Positions 16,656-25,991 of a DNA stretch of 64,000 nucleotides are shown here, one piece after another. Source of the DNA: Tranquillimonas alkanivorans (GTDB lineage: Bacteria; Pseudomonadota; Alphaproteobacteria; Rhodobacterales; Rhodobacteraceae); contig NZ_FOXA01000005.1 of NCBI RefSeq assembly GCF_900115595.1, positions 124,001-188,000 on the forward strand. Reading direction: 5' to 3'. The notes beneath the pieces are model-generated. The model did not search any database and had not been told where the DNA came from. It saw only the letters and a list, made by a program, of their open reading frames with translations. The number at the start of each line of letters is the position of its first letter. The stretch's first letter is position 1. The position numbers and the translations under genes are program-made.

Positions 16656-17465
16656 ATGGGCGATCTTCTTATGACGGGTGCGGCCGGCGGCGCGGGAAGC
16701 TTCCTGCGCCCGCTTCTGCGCGAATGCTATGGCCGTGTGATCCTGAGCGACCGGGCCGAGATGACGGACCTTGTCGAGGGCGAGGAGTTCCGGCAGGCCG
16801 AACTGAGCGATCCGCAGGCCATCGCCGCGGCGCTGCAGGGCGTGGACCGGGTGATCCACCTGGGCGGCCAGCCGGTCGAGGCGGACTGGGACACCGTGAA
16901 CGCATCGAACATCGCCGGGCTCCACACCTTCTACGAGGCCGCGCGGGCTGCCGGCGTGAAGCGGGTGGTCTTCGCGTCTTCCAACCACGCCATCGGCTTC
17001 TATGGCCGCCACCGGCGGATCGGGGCGGACGACCGGGTGCGCCCCGACAGCTTATACGGCGTTTCGAAGGCCTTCGGAGAGGCGCTGGCCGCGCTCTATG
17101 CCGACAAGCACGGGATCGGCACGCTCTCGATTCGCATCGGCAACGTCGCCATGGAGCCCGCCGACACCCGCCGGCTGTCGATGTGGCTGCACCCCGAGGA
17201 CCTGATGCAGCTATGTGTCATCGGGCTGGAGCATCCCGAGGTGCACAACCAGGTGGTCTTCGGAGCCTCTGGCAACGCGCGGACGTGGTGGGACAACTCC
17301 GCCGCCTTCGCCCTGGGTTATCGGCCCGCCTTTGATGCGGAGCACTGGGCAGCAGACGCCGTGAAGGGCGATGGCGCGCCGGACCCGGTGGGGGATCGGT
17401 TCCAAGGCGGCGGCTTCTGTTCGCAGGGGTTCGAGGGCGACGTGGAGCGAAACCTGTGGCACTGA
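16656..17465 (+). CDS. udh: NAD-dependent uronate dehydrogenase-like SDR protein
   Basis: Extended SDR enzyme of 269 residues. TGAAGGAGSFL is the NAD-binding loop, and the catalytic motif is YGVSK, preceded by VFASSNHAIGFYG. The run IRIGNV...RRLSMWLHPED, ASGNARTWWDNS and RFQGGGF follows the Agrobacterium uronate dehydrogenase pattern as I remember it. That enzyme oxidises D-galacturonate or D-glucuronate to the aldarolactone. GGAGGAGACC precedes the ATG. Its end overlaps the next gene by 10 bases. Confidence 0.82.
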   Translation: MGDLLMTGAAGGAGSFLRPLLRECYGRVILSDRAEMTDLVEGEEFRQAELSDPQAIAAALQGVDRVIHLGGQPVEADWDTVNASNIAGLHTFYEAARAAGVKRVVFASSNHAIGFYGRHRRIGADDRVRPDSLYGVSKAFGEALAALYADKHGIGTLSIRIGNVAMEPADTRRLSMWLHPEDLMQLCVIGLEHPEVHNQVVFGASGNARTWWDNSAAFALGYRPAFDAEHWAADAVKGDGAPDPVGDRFQGGGFCSQGFEGDVERNLWH

Positions 17466-19102
17466 GACATGGCGGCCTGATCCTGGCCGAGGCGCTGCGT
17501 GCGCATGGCGTCGAGCGGGTGTTTTCGGTGCCGGGTGAAAGCTTCCTGGCCGCGCTCGACGGGTTGCACGAGCTGGGCATCGGGAACGTGGTCTGTCGGC
17601 AGGAGGGCGGTGCGGCGATGATGGCCGAGGCCACGGCCAAGATGACCGGCACGCCCGGCGTCGTCTTCGTCACGCGCGGGCCCGGGGCGACGAACGCCTC
17701 GTCGGGGCTGCACGTTGCGATGCAGGACTCGACGCCGATGGTCTGCTTCGTGGGGCAGATCGCGCGGGGCCACCGGGACCGCGAGGCGTTTCAGGAGGTC
17801 GACTACCGCGCTTTTTTCGGCCCGCTGGTGAAGTGGGTGGCCGAGGTGGACCAGACCGAGCGGTTGCCGGAATACGTGATGCGGGCGTTTCACGTGGCAC
17901 AATCGGGCCGCCCTGGTCCGGTGGTGCTGGCACTGCCCGAGGACATGCTTTCGGCGCAGGCCGACGTGCCCGACCTGGCCCCCACCGCGCCGGCGGTGTC
18001 GCGGGCCACGCCGGAGCAGATCGTTAAAATTGTCGAGAATGTTTCGCGCGCGAAACATCCGCTGGTCGTGGCCGGTGGCCCCGGCTGGTCGCAGGAGGCC
18101 GCCGACGCGCTGAAGACGTTCGCCGAGGCCGCGAAGCTGCCCGTGGCCGTCAGCTTCCGGCGGCAGGACCGGATGGACAACCGATCGCCGTCCTACGTGG
18201 GCGACCTGGGCGTGGGCGCGAACCCGGCTTTGGCCAAGCGGCTGCGCGACGCCGACCTGGTCCTGGCGCTGGGCACGCGGCTGGGCGATATCGTGACGGG
18301 CGGGTACGAGCACCTCGACCCCGCGCAGCCCGGCAAGACCATCCTCCACGTGCATCCCGACGCGGACGAGATCGGGCGGGTGTTCCGCTCGGACCTGGCC
18401 GTGGTGGCGCAGGCCGCCGACGTGGTCGCTGCGCTTGCCGCCGATCCGCCTGCGCCGGGAGACTGGGCGGCGTGGACCGAGGCGGCTCGCGCTGACTACG
18501 AGGCCTGGCAGACGCCGAAGGAGACACCGGGCGCGGTGAAGATGGAGCGGGTGGTCGGCTGGCTGGCCGCGAACCTGCCGGACGATGCCATCGTCACGAA
18601 CGGCGCGGGCAACTACGCCGCGTGGCTGCACCGGTATTACAGCTTCCGCCGCTTCGGCACCCAGCTCGCGCCGACGAGTGGCTCGATGGGCTATGGCTTT
18701 CCGGCGGCGGTCGCGGCGTCCATCGCGCATCCGGACCGCACGGTCGTATGCCTTGCGGGCGACGGGTGCTTCCAGATGACGCTGAACGAGGCGTCGACGG
18801 CCATGCAGCACGGCGCGAAACCCGTCGTCATCGTCTGCAACAACGGCCGCTACGGCACCATCCGGATGCACCAGGAGCGGCAGTATCCCGGCCGGGTTTC
18901 GGGCACCGACCTGGCCAACCCGGATTTCGGCGCGCTCGCCCGCGCCTATGGCGGCTACGGCGAGGTGGTGGAGGATGGCGAGGCGTTCCCGCAGGCCTTC
19001 GCCCGCGCCCGCGCCTCCGGCACGCTCGCCGTGATCGAGCTGCGGCTCGACCCCGAGGCGCTGAGCCCCGGCGCGACCCTCAGCGAGGTGCGCGGCGGCT
19101 GA
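17456..19102 (+). CDS. Thiamine pyrophosphate enzyme, acetolactate-synthase-like
   Basis: 548 residues in the three-domain POX/ALS fold. The catalytic Glu is in CRQEGGAAMMAEA. The C-terminal TPP/Mg motif runs from GDGCFQMTLNEAS to VIVCNNGRYG (GDG...NN). The start is GTG at 17456, inside the end of udh, so the two are coupled. It lacks the long N-terminus and partner small subunit of biosynthetic IlvB, so a catabolic or decarboxylating role is likelier. Linkage to udh suggests sugar-acid metabolism; the substrate is unknown. Confidence 0.85.
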   Translation: MALRHGGLILAEALRAHGVERVFSVPGESFLAALDGLHELGIGNVVCRQEGGAAMMAEATAKMTGTPGVVFVTRGPGATNASSGLHVAMQDSTPMVCFVGQIARGHRDREAFQEVDYRAFFGPLVKWVAEVDQTERLPEYVMRAFHVAQSGRPGPVVLALPEDMLSAQADVPDLAPTAPAVSRATPEQIVKIVENVSRAKHPLVVAGGPGWSQEAADALKTFAEAAKLPVAVSFRRQDRMDNRSPSYVGDLGVGANPALAKRLRDADLVLALGTRLGDIVTGGYEHLDPAQPGKTILHVHPDADEIGRVFRSDLAVVAQAADVVAALAADPPAPGDWAAWTEAARADYEAWQTPKETPGAVKMERVVGWLAANLPDDAIVTNGAGNYAAWLHRYYSFRRFGTQLAPTSGSMGYGFPAAVAASIAHPDRTVVCLAGDGCFQMTLNEASTAMQHGAKPVVIVCNNGRYGTIRMHQERQYPGRVSGTDLANPDFGALARAYGGYGEVVEDGEAFPQAFARARASGTLAVIELRLDPEALSPGATLSEVRGG

Positions 19103-19276
19103 CGCGTGCCGCGGTCGGCGGATTGGCGCCGATCGCGGCCGGTGCGGCGAAAACGCGTGCGGCCTTTCGCCCGCGCCCGTGCATCATGAAGATGCAGTTC
19201 ATTTCAAGTGCAATGCGTACTCAGTCTTCGGCCGCCCGTTTCCGGCGGCTCACAATGCTTTTCTCAAGGTCGCATC

Positions 19277-20098
19277 ATGAAGAAACTTACTTACACCTTG
19301 GCGCTGCTGCCCCTGCTGTCTGCCGCGCCCGCCCTCGCGCAGGGCACGCTGATCGGGACAGAGGCGCTGGACGAGCGCATCGAGGATATCGAGCTCGATG
19401 TGCGCGAGGACCTGGCCGAGGGGCGCGATGCCGACCGCTTCGGCCCGAACCAGGTGCCACAGGGCTGGCGCGGGTCGTTCGCGCTGTCGGGCTCGGTCTC
19501 GGACGGCAACACCGACGAAGGCGACTTGTCCATCGCCGGGCGCCTGACCTACGGCATCGGCAACTGGGTCCACAGCTTCGGGCTGGCCGGGGAATACGGC
19601 GAATCGGACGGCGACAAGGACCAGGAGGAGTTCTACGCCACCTATGAAGGCACGCGGTACTTCACGCCGCGCTTCTATGCCTTCGGCATCGGGCGGTTCG
19701 AGTACGACAACTTCGACACGATCGAGCGCGACGCCTTCATCGGCCTCGGGCCCGGCTACCGGATCATCAACCAGCCCGACCTGACCTGGCGAGTGCAGGC
19801 CGGCCCCGGCTGGCGGTACACCGAGGACCAGACCGGCGACGACAATACCGAGTTCGCCTGGATCGCCGCTTCGCGCGTCTATTACGGGCTGACCGACACC
19901 GTGGCGCTGACGAACGATACCGAGATCCTGGGGTCGGACGAGAACACGACCTACTGGAACGACCTCGGCGTGAACTTCGAGGTGTCGAACACGCTGACCA
20001 CGCGGATCAGCTATCAGGTCGAGCACAACACCGACCCGCTGCCGGGCTTCGACGACACCGACCAAAGCCTGAACGTGGCCTTGATCCTGGGCTTCTAG
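19277..20098 (+). CDS. DUF481 outer-membrane-type protein
   Basis: 273 residues. A signal peptide (MKKLTYTLALLPLLSAAPAL, cut after ALA) precedes a beta-rich domain ending in a terminal Phe (NVALILGF), as expected for an outer-membrane barrel. Repeated motifs such as YEGTRYFTPRFYAFG and SYQVEHNTDPLPGFDDTD are typical of DUF481 (YdiY-like) proteins. AAGG lies upstream of the ATG at 19277. The 174-base gap before it shows no clear promoter to me. Confidence 0.85.
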   Translation: MKKLTYTLALLPLLSAAPALAQGTLIGTEALDERIEDIELDVREDLAEGRDADRFGPNQVPQGWRGSFALSGSVSDGNTDEGDLSIAGRLTYGIGNWVHSFGLAGEYGESDGDKDQEEFYATYEGTRYFTPRFYAFGIGRFEYDNFDTIERDAFIGLGPGYRIINQPDLTWRVQAGPGWRYTEDQTGDDNTEFAWIAASRVYYGLTDTVALTNDTEILGSDENTTYWNDLGVNFEVSNTLTTRISYQVEHNTDPLPGFDDTDQSLNVALILGF

Positions 20099-20112
20099 CT
20101 TCGCTGCGAAAC

Positions 20113-20150
20113 GCGGCGGGAGCGGGCGGCGCGGCCCGCTCCCGCCGCTT
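20113..20150. terminator. Bidirectional hairpin between convergent genes
   Basis: GCGGCGGGAGCGGGC and GCCCGCTCCCGCCGC form a perfect 15-base stem with a six-base loop, placed between the DUF481 gene and the cobO stop. TT follows on the plus strand only. Confidence 0.7.
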
Positions 20151-20151
20151 C

Positions 20152-20760
20152 TCAGAACTCGACGCCGATCTGCGCCTTGATGCCGGACCGGAACGGGTGC
20201 TTCACCAGCTCCATCTCGGTCACCAGGTCGGCGATCTCGATGATCTCGTCCTTGGCGTTGCGCCCGGTCAGGACCACGTGGGTCATCGGCGGCTTCTCCT
20301 CGGCCAGGAAGCGCGCGACCTCGGCCGCGTCGACATAGTCGTAGCGCAGGGCGATGTTGATCTCGTCGAGCAGGACCATGCGGTTGGCGGGATCGCGGAT
20401 GAGCTCCTTCGCCTTCTCCCACGCCGCTTGCGCCATCTCGGTATCGCGCGAGCGGTCCTGCGTCTCCCAGGTGAAGCCTTCGCCCATTGTGTGGAACTGG
20501 CAGACGTCCGGGAAACGGTCGAGGATCAGGTCGCGCTCGCCCGTGCTCATCCCGCCCTTGATGAACTGCACGACGGCACAGGGCATGCCGTGGGCGATGC
20601 AACGGAAGATCATGCCGAAGGCGGCGGTGGACTTGCCCTTGCCCTTGCCGGTGTGGACGATCACCAGCCCCTTCTCGTCGGTCTTGGTGGCCATGATCTT
20701 GTCGCGCGCGGCCTTCTTCTTGGCCATCTTCTGCGCGTGGCGGTCGGGATCGTCGGTCAT
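20152..20760 (-). CDS. cobO: Cob(I)yrinic acid a,c-diamide adenosyltransferase
   Basis: Attaches the 5'-deoxyadenosyl group from ATP to the cobalt of the corrinoid (EC 2.5.1.17). 202 residues. P-loop HTGKGKGKSTAAFGM, then VVQFIKGG, and LLDEINIALRY; the C-terminal GIKAQIGVEF is the family ending. The ATG at 20760 has GGAGGAC upstream. It lies just after lrgAB, on the same strand as cobN, but a plus-strand gene separates it from the riboswitch operon. Confidence 0.95.
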   Translation of the reverse strand: MTDDPDRHAQKMAKKKAARDKIMATKTDEKGLVIVHTGKGKGKSTAAFGMIFRCIAHGMPCAVVQFIKGGMSTGERDLILDRFPDVCQFHTMGEGFTWETQDRSRDTEMAQAAWEKAKELIRDPANRMVLLDEINIALRYDYVDAAEVARFLAEEKPPMTHVVLTGRNAKDEIIEIADLVTEMELVKHPFRSGIKAQIGVEF

Positions 20761-20774
20761 GTCGTCCTCCGGGG

Positions 20775-21491
20775 TCAGAGTAGCCAGGCGACCACGAGGG
20801 GCGCCAGGATCGCGGTGAGCAGGGCGTTCAGCCCCATGCCGATGCCCGAGAAGGCCCCGGCGGTGGGGTGGACGCGGAAGGCGTGCGCGGTGCCGATGCC
20901 GTGTGCGGCGACACCTACGGCGAAGCCTCGGGCGCGCCAGTCGGTGATCTTCAGCGCATTGAGGATCGGCGTGGCCACGATGGCCCCGATGATGCCGGTC
21001 AGGATCACCAGCACGGCGGTGAGGGTCGGCGCGCCGCCGATCGCCTCGGAAACGCCGATGGCCACGGGCGCCGTCGCCGATTTCGGCGCGAGCGACAGCA
21101 ACGTTTCGCCGCGGACGCCGAACGCGGCGGCGATGCCGAGGGCCGAGAGGATGGCGGTCAGCGACCCGGCGAACAACGCGGCCAGCATGGGCAGCAGGCT
21201 GGCCCGGATCCGCTTGAGGTTGGCGTGGAGCGGCAACGCCAGAGCGACGGTCGCGGGGCCCAGCATGAAGTGCACGAACTGCGCGCCCTCGAAATAGGTA
21301 GCGTAGGGGGTGCTTGTGGCCGCGAGCAGGGTGGCCAGCAGGATCACCGCCATCAGCACCGGGTTGGCGAGCGGGTGGCGCTTCAGTTTCTCCGCCGTCG
21401 CGTCCGCGATGACGTATGCCACGAGCGTCGCGGTCAGCCACAGGAGCGGCTCGCGGGCGAGGTAGCTCCAGAGGTCGGTCACGTCACTCAT
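20775..21491 (-). CDS. lrgB: LrgB/CidB family membrane protein
   Basis: 238 residues, about seven hydrophobic segments. LrgB hallmarks: GPATVALALPLHANLK, then SLAPKSATAPVAIGVSEAIGG, and AAHGIGTAHAF. With LrgA it forms a membrane system linked to murein hydrolase control in Firmicutes and to pyruvate or glycolate transport in other organisms; the role here is not shown by sequence. Overlaps lrgA by eight bases. Confidence 0.9.
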   Translation of the reverse strand: MSDVTDLWSYLAREPLLWLTATLVAYVIADATAEKLKRHPLANPVLMAVILLATLLAATSTPYATYFEGAQFVHFMLGPATVALALPLHANLKRIRASLLPMLAALFAGSLTAILSALGIAAAFGVRGETLLSLAPKSATAPVAIGVSEAIGGAPTLTAVLVILTGIIGAIVATPILNALKITDWRARGFAVGVAAHGIGTAHAFRVHPTAGAFSGIGMGLNALLTAILAPLVVAWLL

Positions 21492-21837
21492 CGGCGGCCC
21501 CGGTAAGGCGGGCGACGGCGAGGAAGGCGGCGACGGCGGCGAGGATAGCGAGCACGGTGCTGCCCACGAGCGCGGCGAGGAGGGCGGGCCCGTCGGAGCC
21601 GAAGGTGCCCAGGTGGCCTACGACGCCGACGCCGGCGGGGACAAACAGCAGCGAGAGATGCGCCAGAAGGCCGTTCGCTGTCTTCGACATGCGGGTGGCG
21701 AGCGAGGGACGGGCGAGGAGCAACGCGAAGAGGCCGGCAAGGCCGAGCACGGGTCCGGGGACCGACAGACCGAGCCCGCGCGCCATAACTTCGCCGGCGA
21801 GTTGGAAGAGAAGCAGGATGGTGACGTTCAGGATCAT
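21484..21837 (-). CDS. lrgA: LrgA/CidA family holin-like protein
   Basis: 117 residues with four hydrophobic helices. FQLAGEVMARGLGLSVPGPVLG and FVPAGVGVVGHL are the CidA/LrgA signatures. Co-translated with lrgB. It is first of lrgA-lrgB-cobO. Confidence 0.9.
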   Translation of the reverse strand: MILNVTILLLFQLAGEVMARGLGLSVPGPVLGLAGLFALLLARPSLATRMSKTANGLLAHLSLLFVPAGVGVVGHLGTFGSDGPALLAALVGSTVLAILAAVAAFLAVARLTGAADE

Positions 21838-21938
21838 GCACGGGCTCCGGTCGGCCCGGCGATCCTAGAGACTGCGGCGCGCGGGGCAAGCCGGGCAGGT
21901 TAAGCCGGGATTAACTGTTGTGAGCGAGGATCGGCGAC

Positions 21939-22223
21939 ATGAGATACACCGTGCTTTTCCTTCTCCTCGCCGCCTGTTCCGGCCCAAGCCTTGCCTTCCG
22001 AAATGCGGAGACGCAGGCGGTGGAGGTCGGCGGCAGCACCTTCACCGTGCACCGGCTGGGCGACAGGGTGGAGGTGCACCGGACGGGCTTCGAATGGCTG
22101 CCGTCGAAGGCCGGGGTCTTCCGACGAAGCGTGACGGCGATCCGGCGCACCACGGGGTGCGGGATCGCCGCCGGGACGCTGGAAGGCGACCAATCGATTC
22201 AGCGGGCGGAGCTGGTGTGCTAG
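21939..22223 (+). CDS. Small putative lipoprotein, unknown function
   Basis: 94 residues. The N-terminus MRYTVLFLLLAACSGPSLAF has a lipobox (LLAAC) with Cys13 as the acylated residue, although SLA|F could also be a normal signal cut. The mature part is a short beta-rich domain with a Cys near residue 74 and a C-terminal Cys. No family recognised. It is alone on the plus strand between two cobalamin-related operons and overlaps the cobN stop by four bases. Confidence 0.65.
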   Translation: MRYTVLFLLLAACSGPSLAFRNAETQAVEVGGSTFTVHRLGDRVEVHRTGFEWLPSKAGVFRRSVTAIRRTTGCGIAAGTLEGDQSIQRAELVC

Positions 22224-25200
22224 CCGCTGCGCAGGGCGTCGATACGCGCGCGGGCGGAGTTCGACTTCGGTGACCAGAGGCCGCGGTCGATGGCCTCCTG
22301 TAGCCTCTCCGCGATCTCGCGCAGCGCAGGCGCGTTGGCGTCGGCGATGAACTCACGGGTGGCGTCGTCTTCCAGAAAGGCGGACTCGACCAGGTCGAAA
22401 TGGTGGTTCTTTGCCGCGCGCGTGGTGGCGGCGAAGGCGAAAAGGTAATCGACGGTCGCCGCAATCTCGAAGGCGCCCTTGTAGCCGTGGCGCTTGCAGC
22501 CTTCGATCCACTTCGGGTTAACCACGCGCGAGCGGACGACGCGGCCGATCTCGTCTTCCAGGGTACGGATCAGCGGGCGTTCGGGGCGCGAGTGGTCGTT
22601 GTGGTAGATGGGTCGATCCTGGCCCTGGAGCGTCGCGACGGCGGCGGCGGCGCCGCCTTCGAACTGGTAATAGTCGTCGCTGTCGAGCAGGTCGTGCTCG
22701 CGGTTGTCCTGGTTCTGGACGATGGCCTCGGTCTGGGACAGGCGGGTCTCGAAGGCGCGTCGGTCCTTGCGTCCCTCCTCGCCCGCGCCATAGGCATAGC
22801 TGCCCCAGTCGAGATAGGCGTCTGCCAGGTCGGCGCGGTCGGACCAGATGCGCTCGTCGATGAGCGCCTGCAGACCCGCCCCGTAGGCGCCCGGCTTCGA
22901 GCCGAAGACACGGGCGGTGGAGCCTTCGGCCCGGGCGCGGGCGGCGGCGGGGTTCACGTCCTCGGGCTCATCAAGCGCCATGACGGCGCGCGCGGCGCTG
23001 TCGAGCAGCGCGATCTGCTGCGGGAAGGCGTCTCGGAAAAAGCCCGAGACGCGGAAGGTCACATCGACGCGCGGGCGGCCGAGCGCGGTGTGGGGGATCA
23101 CCTCGAACCCCGTGACGCGGCGATTGGCGCTATCCCACTGCGGCTTCACGCCCATCAGCGCGAGGCCCTGCGCGATGTCGTCGCCGCCCGTTCGCATGTT
23201 CGCCGTGCCCCAGACGGTCAGAAGCATGGCGCGGGGCCAGTCGCCGTGGGTCTGCAGGTGCCGGTCGATCAGCAGGCTGGCCGACTTCCACCCTAGTGAC
23301 CAGGCGGTGGGCGTGGGCACGGCGCGGCTGTCGACCGAGAAGAAGTTGCGGCCGGTGGGCAGCACGTCGGGCCGCCCGCGCGTGGGCGCGCCGGACGGAC
23401 CGGGGGTGATGGCGCGGCCATTCAGCCCGGCGACGAGCGCGTCGATCTCGGCCGGGCCGCAAGCGGTGATGGCGGGGCGGATCGTGCGTTCGGCCTCCTG
23501 CAGCACGGTATCGCTCGTCGGCCCTGGGCGGGCCACCTCGCTGTCGAGGAGCTTCTGGGCCAGGAGTTCCAGCCGCTCTACCGTGTCGCCGGTGCTGCGC
23601 CAGGTGGCGTCGGAGACGGCGGCGAGGGCTTCGGGGCGCGGGCCGGTCCAGGGGGCGGCCATGTCGGGGTCGAGCGGGTCGAAGTCGAGCGCGAGGTCGA
23701 TGGCCAGCGCGCGGATCAGCGAGGCGTTGCCGCCCTTGCCGTCGCCGCGCGGCGTGCGGAGCAGGGCGAGGGCGAGGTCGCGCTCCAGCCGGCCCTCGGG
23801 CGCCCGGCCGAAGATGTGCAGGCCGTCGCGGATCTGCGCCTCTTTCAATTCGCAGAGATAGGCGTCGAGCTTCGCGAGGTCGCCCTCGGCATCCCCGCCG
23901 GTCATGCCGACGTCGGCATCCAGCCCGGTGGTGCGCGCCAGCGACAGGATCTCGTCACGCAGGTGGGCGATGCGGCGGGGATCGACGCCGGCGGCCTCGT
24001 AATACTCGTCCACCAGCGCCTCGAGATCGCGCAGGGGGCCGTAGGTCTCGGCCCGCGTGAGCGGCGGGGTCAGGTGGTCGAGGATGACCGCCTGCGCCCG
24101 ACGCTTGGCCTGCGTCCCCTCACCGGGGTCGTTGACGATGAAGGGGTAGAGATGCGGCATCGGGCCCAGCACCGCCTCGGGCAGGCAGGCGTCGGACAGC
24201 GCCACCGCCTTGCCCGGCAGCCATTCCAGGTTGCCGTGCTTGCCCATGTGGACGACCGCGTGCGCGCCCCAGTGTTCGCGCAGCCAGATGTAGAAGGCGA
24301 GGTAGTTGTGCGGCGGGACGAGGTCGGGCGAATGGTAGGTTTCGGTCGGGTCGATGTTGTAGCCGCGGGCGGGCTGCAGGCCGACCACCGCGTTCCCGAA
24401 GCGGTGGAGCGAGAGGTGGAATACGGCCTTCTCATGCCCGTTTCGCCCTTCGGGCGAAGCCTCCGGCGGGGATATTTGAGGACCAGAGAGGAAGGGGTCC
24501 TGCTCGGGGCCGCCCCAGCGCTCTTCGATCTTCTGGCGGAGGGCGTAGGGGAGCGTCTTGTAATGGGCGAGGTAGGTGTCGAGGGGGAGCGTTTCTCCGC
24601 CCGCGCGGACGGCGCGGTCGGTGAGCCAGTTGGTGGGGCCGGCCATCAGACGGTCCATCAGGGTGGCGCTGTCGGCGGGGGCGACATCGATGGCGTAGCC
24701 TTCGGCGGCGAGGCGCTGGAGGGCGTGGACCGTGGCGGCGGGGGTGTCGAGGCCGACGCCGTTGGCGAGGCGGCCGTCCTTGTTGGGATAGTTGGCGAGG
24801 ATCAGGGCGACCTTGCGCTCTTGCGGCTTGGTTCTGCGCAGGCGCGTCCAGTTCGCGGCGAGGCGGGCGGTGAAATCGATGCGGTCGCCGCGGGCGCGAT
24901 AAGTGGCGATCGGGCACTGGGTGGCGTCGTCGAAGAACGCCTCGCCCTTGAAGCTGACAGCGCGGGCGAGGATGCGGCCGTCCACCTCGGGCAGCGCCAC
25001 GTTCATGGCGATGTCGCGGGCCGACAGGCCGCTTTCGCCCTCTTCCCACGCCTGTTCGGAGGAAGCGGCGAGGACGACTTGGAACACTGGCGCGGCGTTG
25101 GCCAAGGGCGCGGCAAGCGGGTTATCGGCGCTGCCGCCGTCGTGCGGCGAGCCGACGGCGAAGCTGGTGCAGTTCAGGATGACCTCGGGCGGCGCCTCAG

Positions 25201-25960
25201 CAAAGAGGCCCTCGAGCGTGGCGGCCGAGAGCGGGTCCTTCAGCGAGGCCACGAAAATCGGCATCGGGTTGAGGCCCTGGCGCAAGAGCGCGCGGGTGAG
25301 GCGGTTGATCGGGTTGAGGCCCGCGCCCTGCACCTGCGCGCGGTAGAAGACGATCGGGACAACGGGCGCGTCCTCGGTCCAGCTTTCGCGCAAGGTGGCG
25401 AGGTCGGTGGTGCCGGCGCCGGGCCAGTAGAGGCCGGCGCGCAGGAGGGGCTTGGCGGGCGGCGGCGCCTCGGCCCCGTCCAGCATGGCGCGGGCGTGGC
25501 GCAGGAAGTTGGCGGCATTCTCGGGCCCGCCCTCGACAAGGTAGGCCCAGAGCGCGTCGTAATCAGCGTCGGAGACGGTGGAGAGGCCGCGCAACTCGGC
25601 GTCGGGCTTGTCGTCGCCGGGCAGGGCGGCGAAGGGTACGCCGGCGGCGTGGAGGTGGGCCGCGTATTGTTCGAGCCCGTAGCGCCAGTAGCCCGCGCCG
25701 CCCAGCAGGCGGGCGACGACGAGGCGGGACCTCGTGGCGCAGCGCTCGACGTGCAGGTCCACCGACATCGGGTGGCGCAGGTGGTTGAGGCTGGCCAGCC
25801 GCAGCGTCGGCGGCGTCTCCATCTCGGCGCGCGCCTCGCTCAGCGCGGCGAGCTCGGTGTCAGCGGCGGAGAGGACGACGACGTCGGCGGGATCCTGGCC
25901 GAGGTCGACCGGTTCGGTGCCGTCGTCGATCGCGCCGGGGGTAGCGGCGAGGAGGTGCAT
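22220..25960 (-). CDS. cobN: Aerobic cobaltochelatase subunit CobN
   Basis: Large subunit of the ATP-dependent CobNST complex that inserts Co2+ into hydrogenobyrinic acid a,c-diamide. 1246 residues, normal size. Family stretches include LANYPNKDGRLANGVGLDTP, HRFGNAVVGLQPARGYNIDP, HMGKHGNLEWLPGKAVALSD, LTVWGTANMRTGGDDIAQGL and a C-terminal KYLFAF-type segment. CobS/CobT are not in the window. Residues about 490-506 (PQISPPEASPEGRNG region) come from the dispersed repeat and interrupt the usual DPF...FHL join, an in-frame insertion. Last gene of the riboswitch operon. Confidence 0.96.
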   Translation of the reverse strand: MHLLAATPGAIDDGTEPVDLGQDPADVVVLSAADTELAALSEARAEMETPPTLRLASLNHLRHPMSVDLHVERCATRSRLVVARLLGGAGYWRYGLEQYAAHLHAAGVPFAALPGDDKPDAELRGLSTVSDADYDALWAYLVEGGPENAANFLRHARAMLDGAEAPPPAKPLLRAGLYWPGAGTTDLATLRESWTEDAPVVPIVFYRAQVQGAGLNPINRLTRALLRQGLNPMPIFVASLKDPLSAATLEGLFAEAPPEVILNCTSFAVGSPHDGGSADNPLAAPLANAAPVFQVVLAASSEQAWEEGESGLSARDIAMNVALPEVDGRILARAVSFKGEAFFDDATQCPIATYRARGDRIDFTARLAANWTRLRRTKPQERKVALILANYPNKDGRLANGVGLDTPAATVHALQRLAAEGYAIDVAPADSATLMDRLMAGPTNWLTDRAVRAGGETLPLDTYLAHYKTLPYALRQKIEERWGGPEQDPFLSGPQISPPEASPEGRNGHEKAVFHLSLHRFGNAVVGLQPARGYNIDPTETYHSPDLVPPHNYLAFYIWLREHWGAHAVVHMGKHGNLEWLPGKAVALSDACLPEAVLGPMPHLYPFIVNDPGEGTQAKRRAQAVILDHLTPPLTRAETYGPLRDLEALVDEYYEAAGVDPRRIAHLRDEILSLARTTGLDADVGMTGGDAEGDLAKLDAYLCELKEAQIRDGLHIFGRAPEGRLERDLALALLRTPRGDGKGGNASLIRALAIDLALDFDPLDPDMAAPWTGPRPEALAAVSDATWRSTGDTVERLELLAQKLLDSEVARPGPTSDTVLQEAERTIRPAITACGPAEIDALVAGLNGRAITPGPSGAPTRGRPDVLPTGRNFFSVDSRAVPTPTAWSLGWKSASLLIDRHLQTHGDWPRAMLLTVWGTANMRTGGDDIAQGLALMGVKPQWDSANRRVTGFEVIPHTALGRPRVDVTFRVSGFFRDAFPQQIALLDSAARAVMALDEPEDVNPAAARARAEGSTARVFGSKPGAYGAGLQALIDERIWSDRADLADAYLDWGSYAYGAGEEGRKDRRAFETRLSQTEAIVQNQDNREHDLLDSDDYYQFEGGAAAAVATLQGQDRPIYHNDHSRPERPLIRTLEDEIGRVVRSRVVNPKWIEGCKRHGYKGAFEIAATVDYLFAFAATTRAAKNHHFDLVESAFLEDDATREFIADANAPALREIAERLQEAIDRGLWSPKSNSARARIDALRSG
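24442..24491 (+). repeat. Dispersed hairpin-linked repeat, copy B, inside cobN
   Basis: The hairpin TTCGCCC / GGGCGAA (24442-24458) is followed by GCCTCCGGCGGGGATATTTG, then AGGACCAGAGAGG. Same layout as copies A and C, same orientation, but embedded in frame in cobN on the opposite strand. Confidence 0.75.
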
Positions 25961-25991
25961 CAGAAGGCTCCGTGGCCCGTTGGACCGGGTG

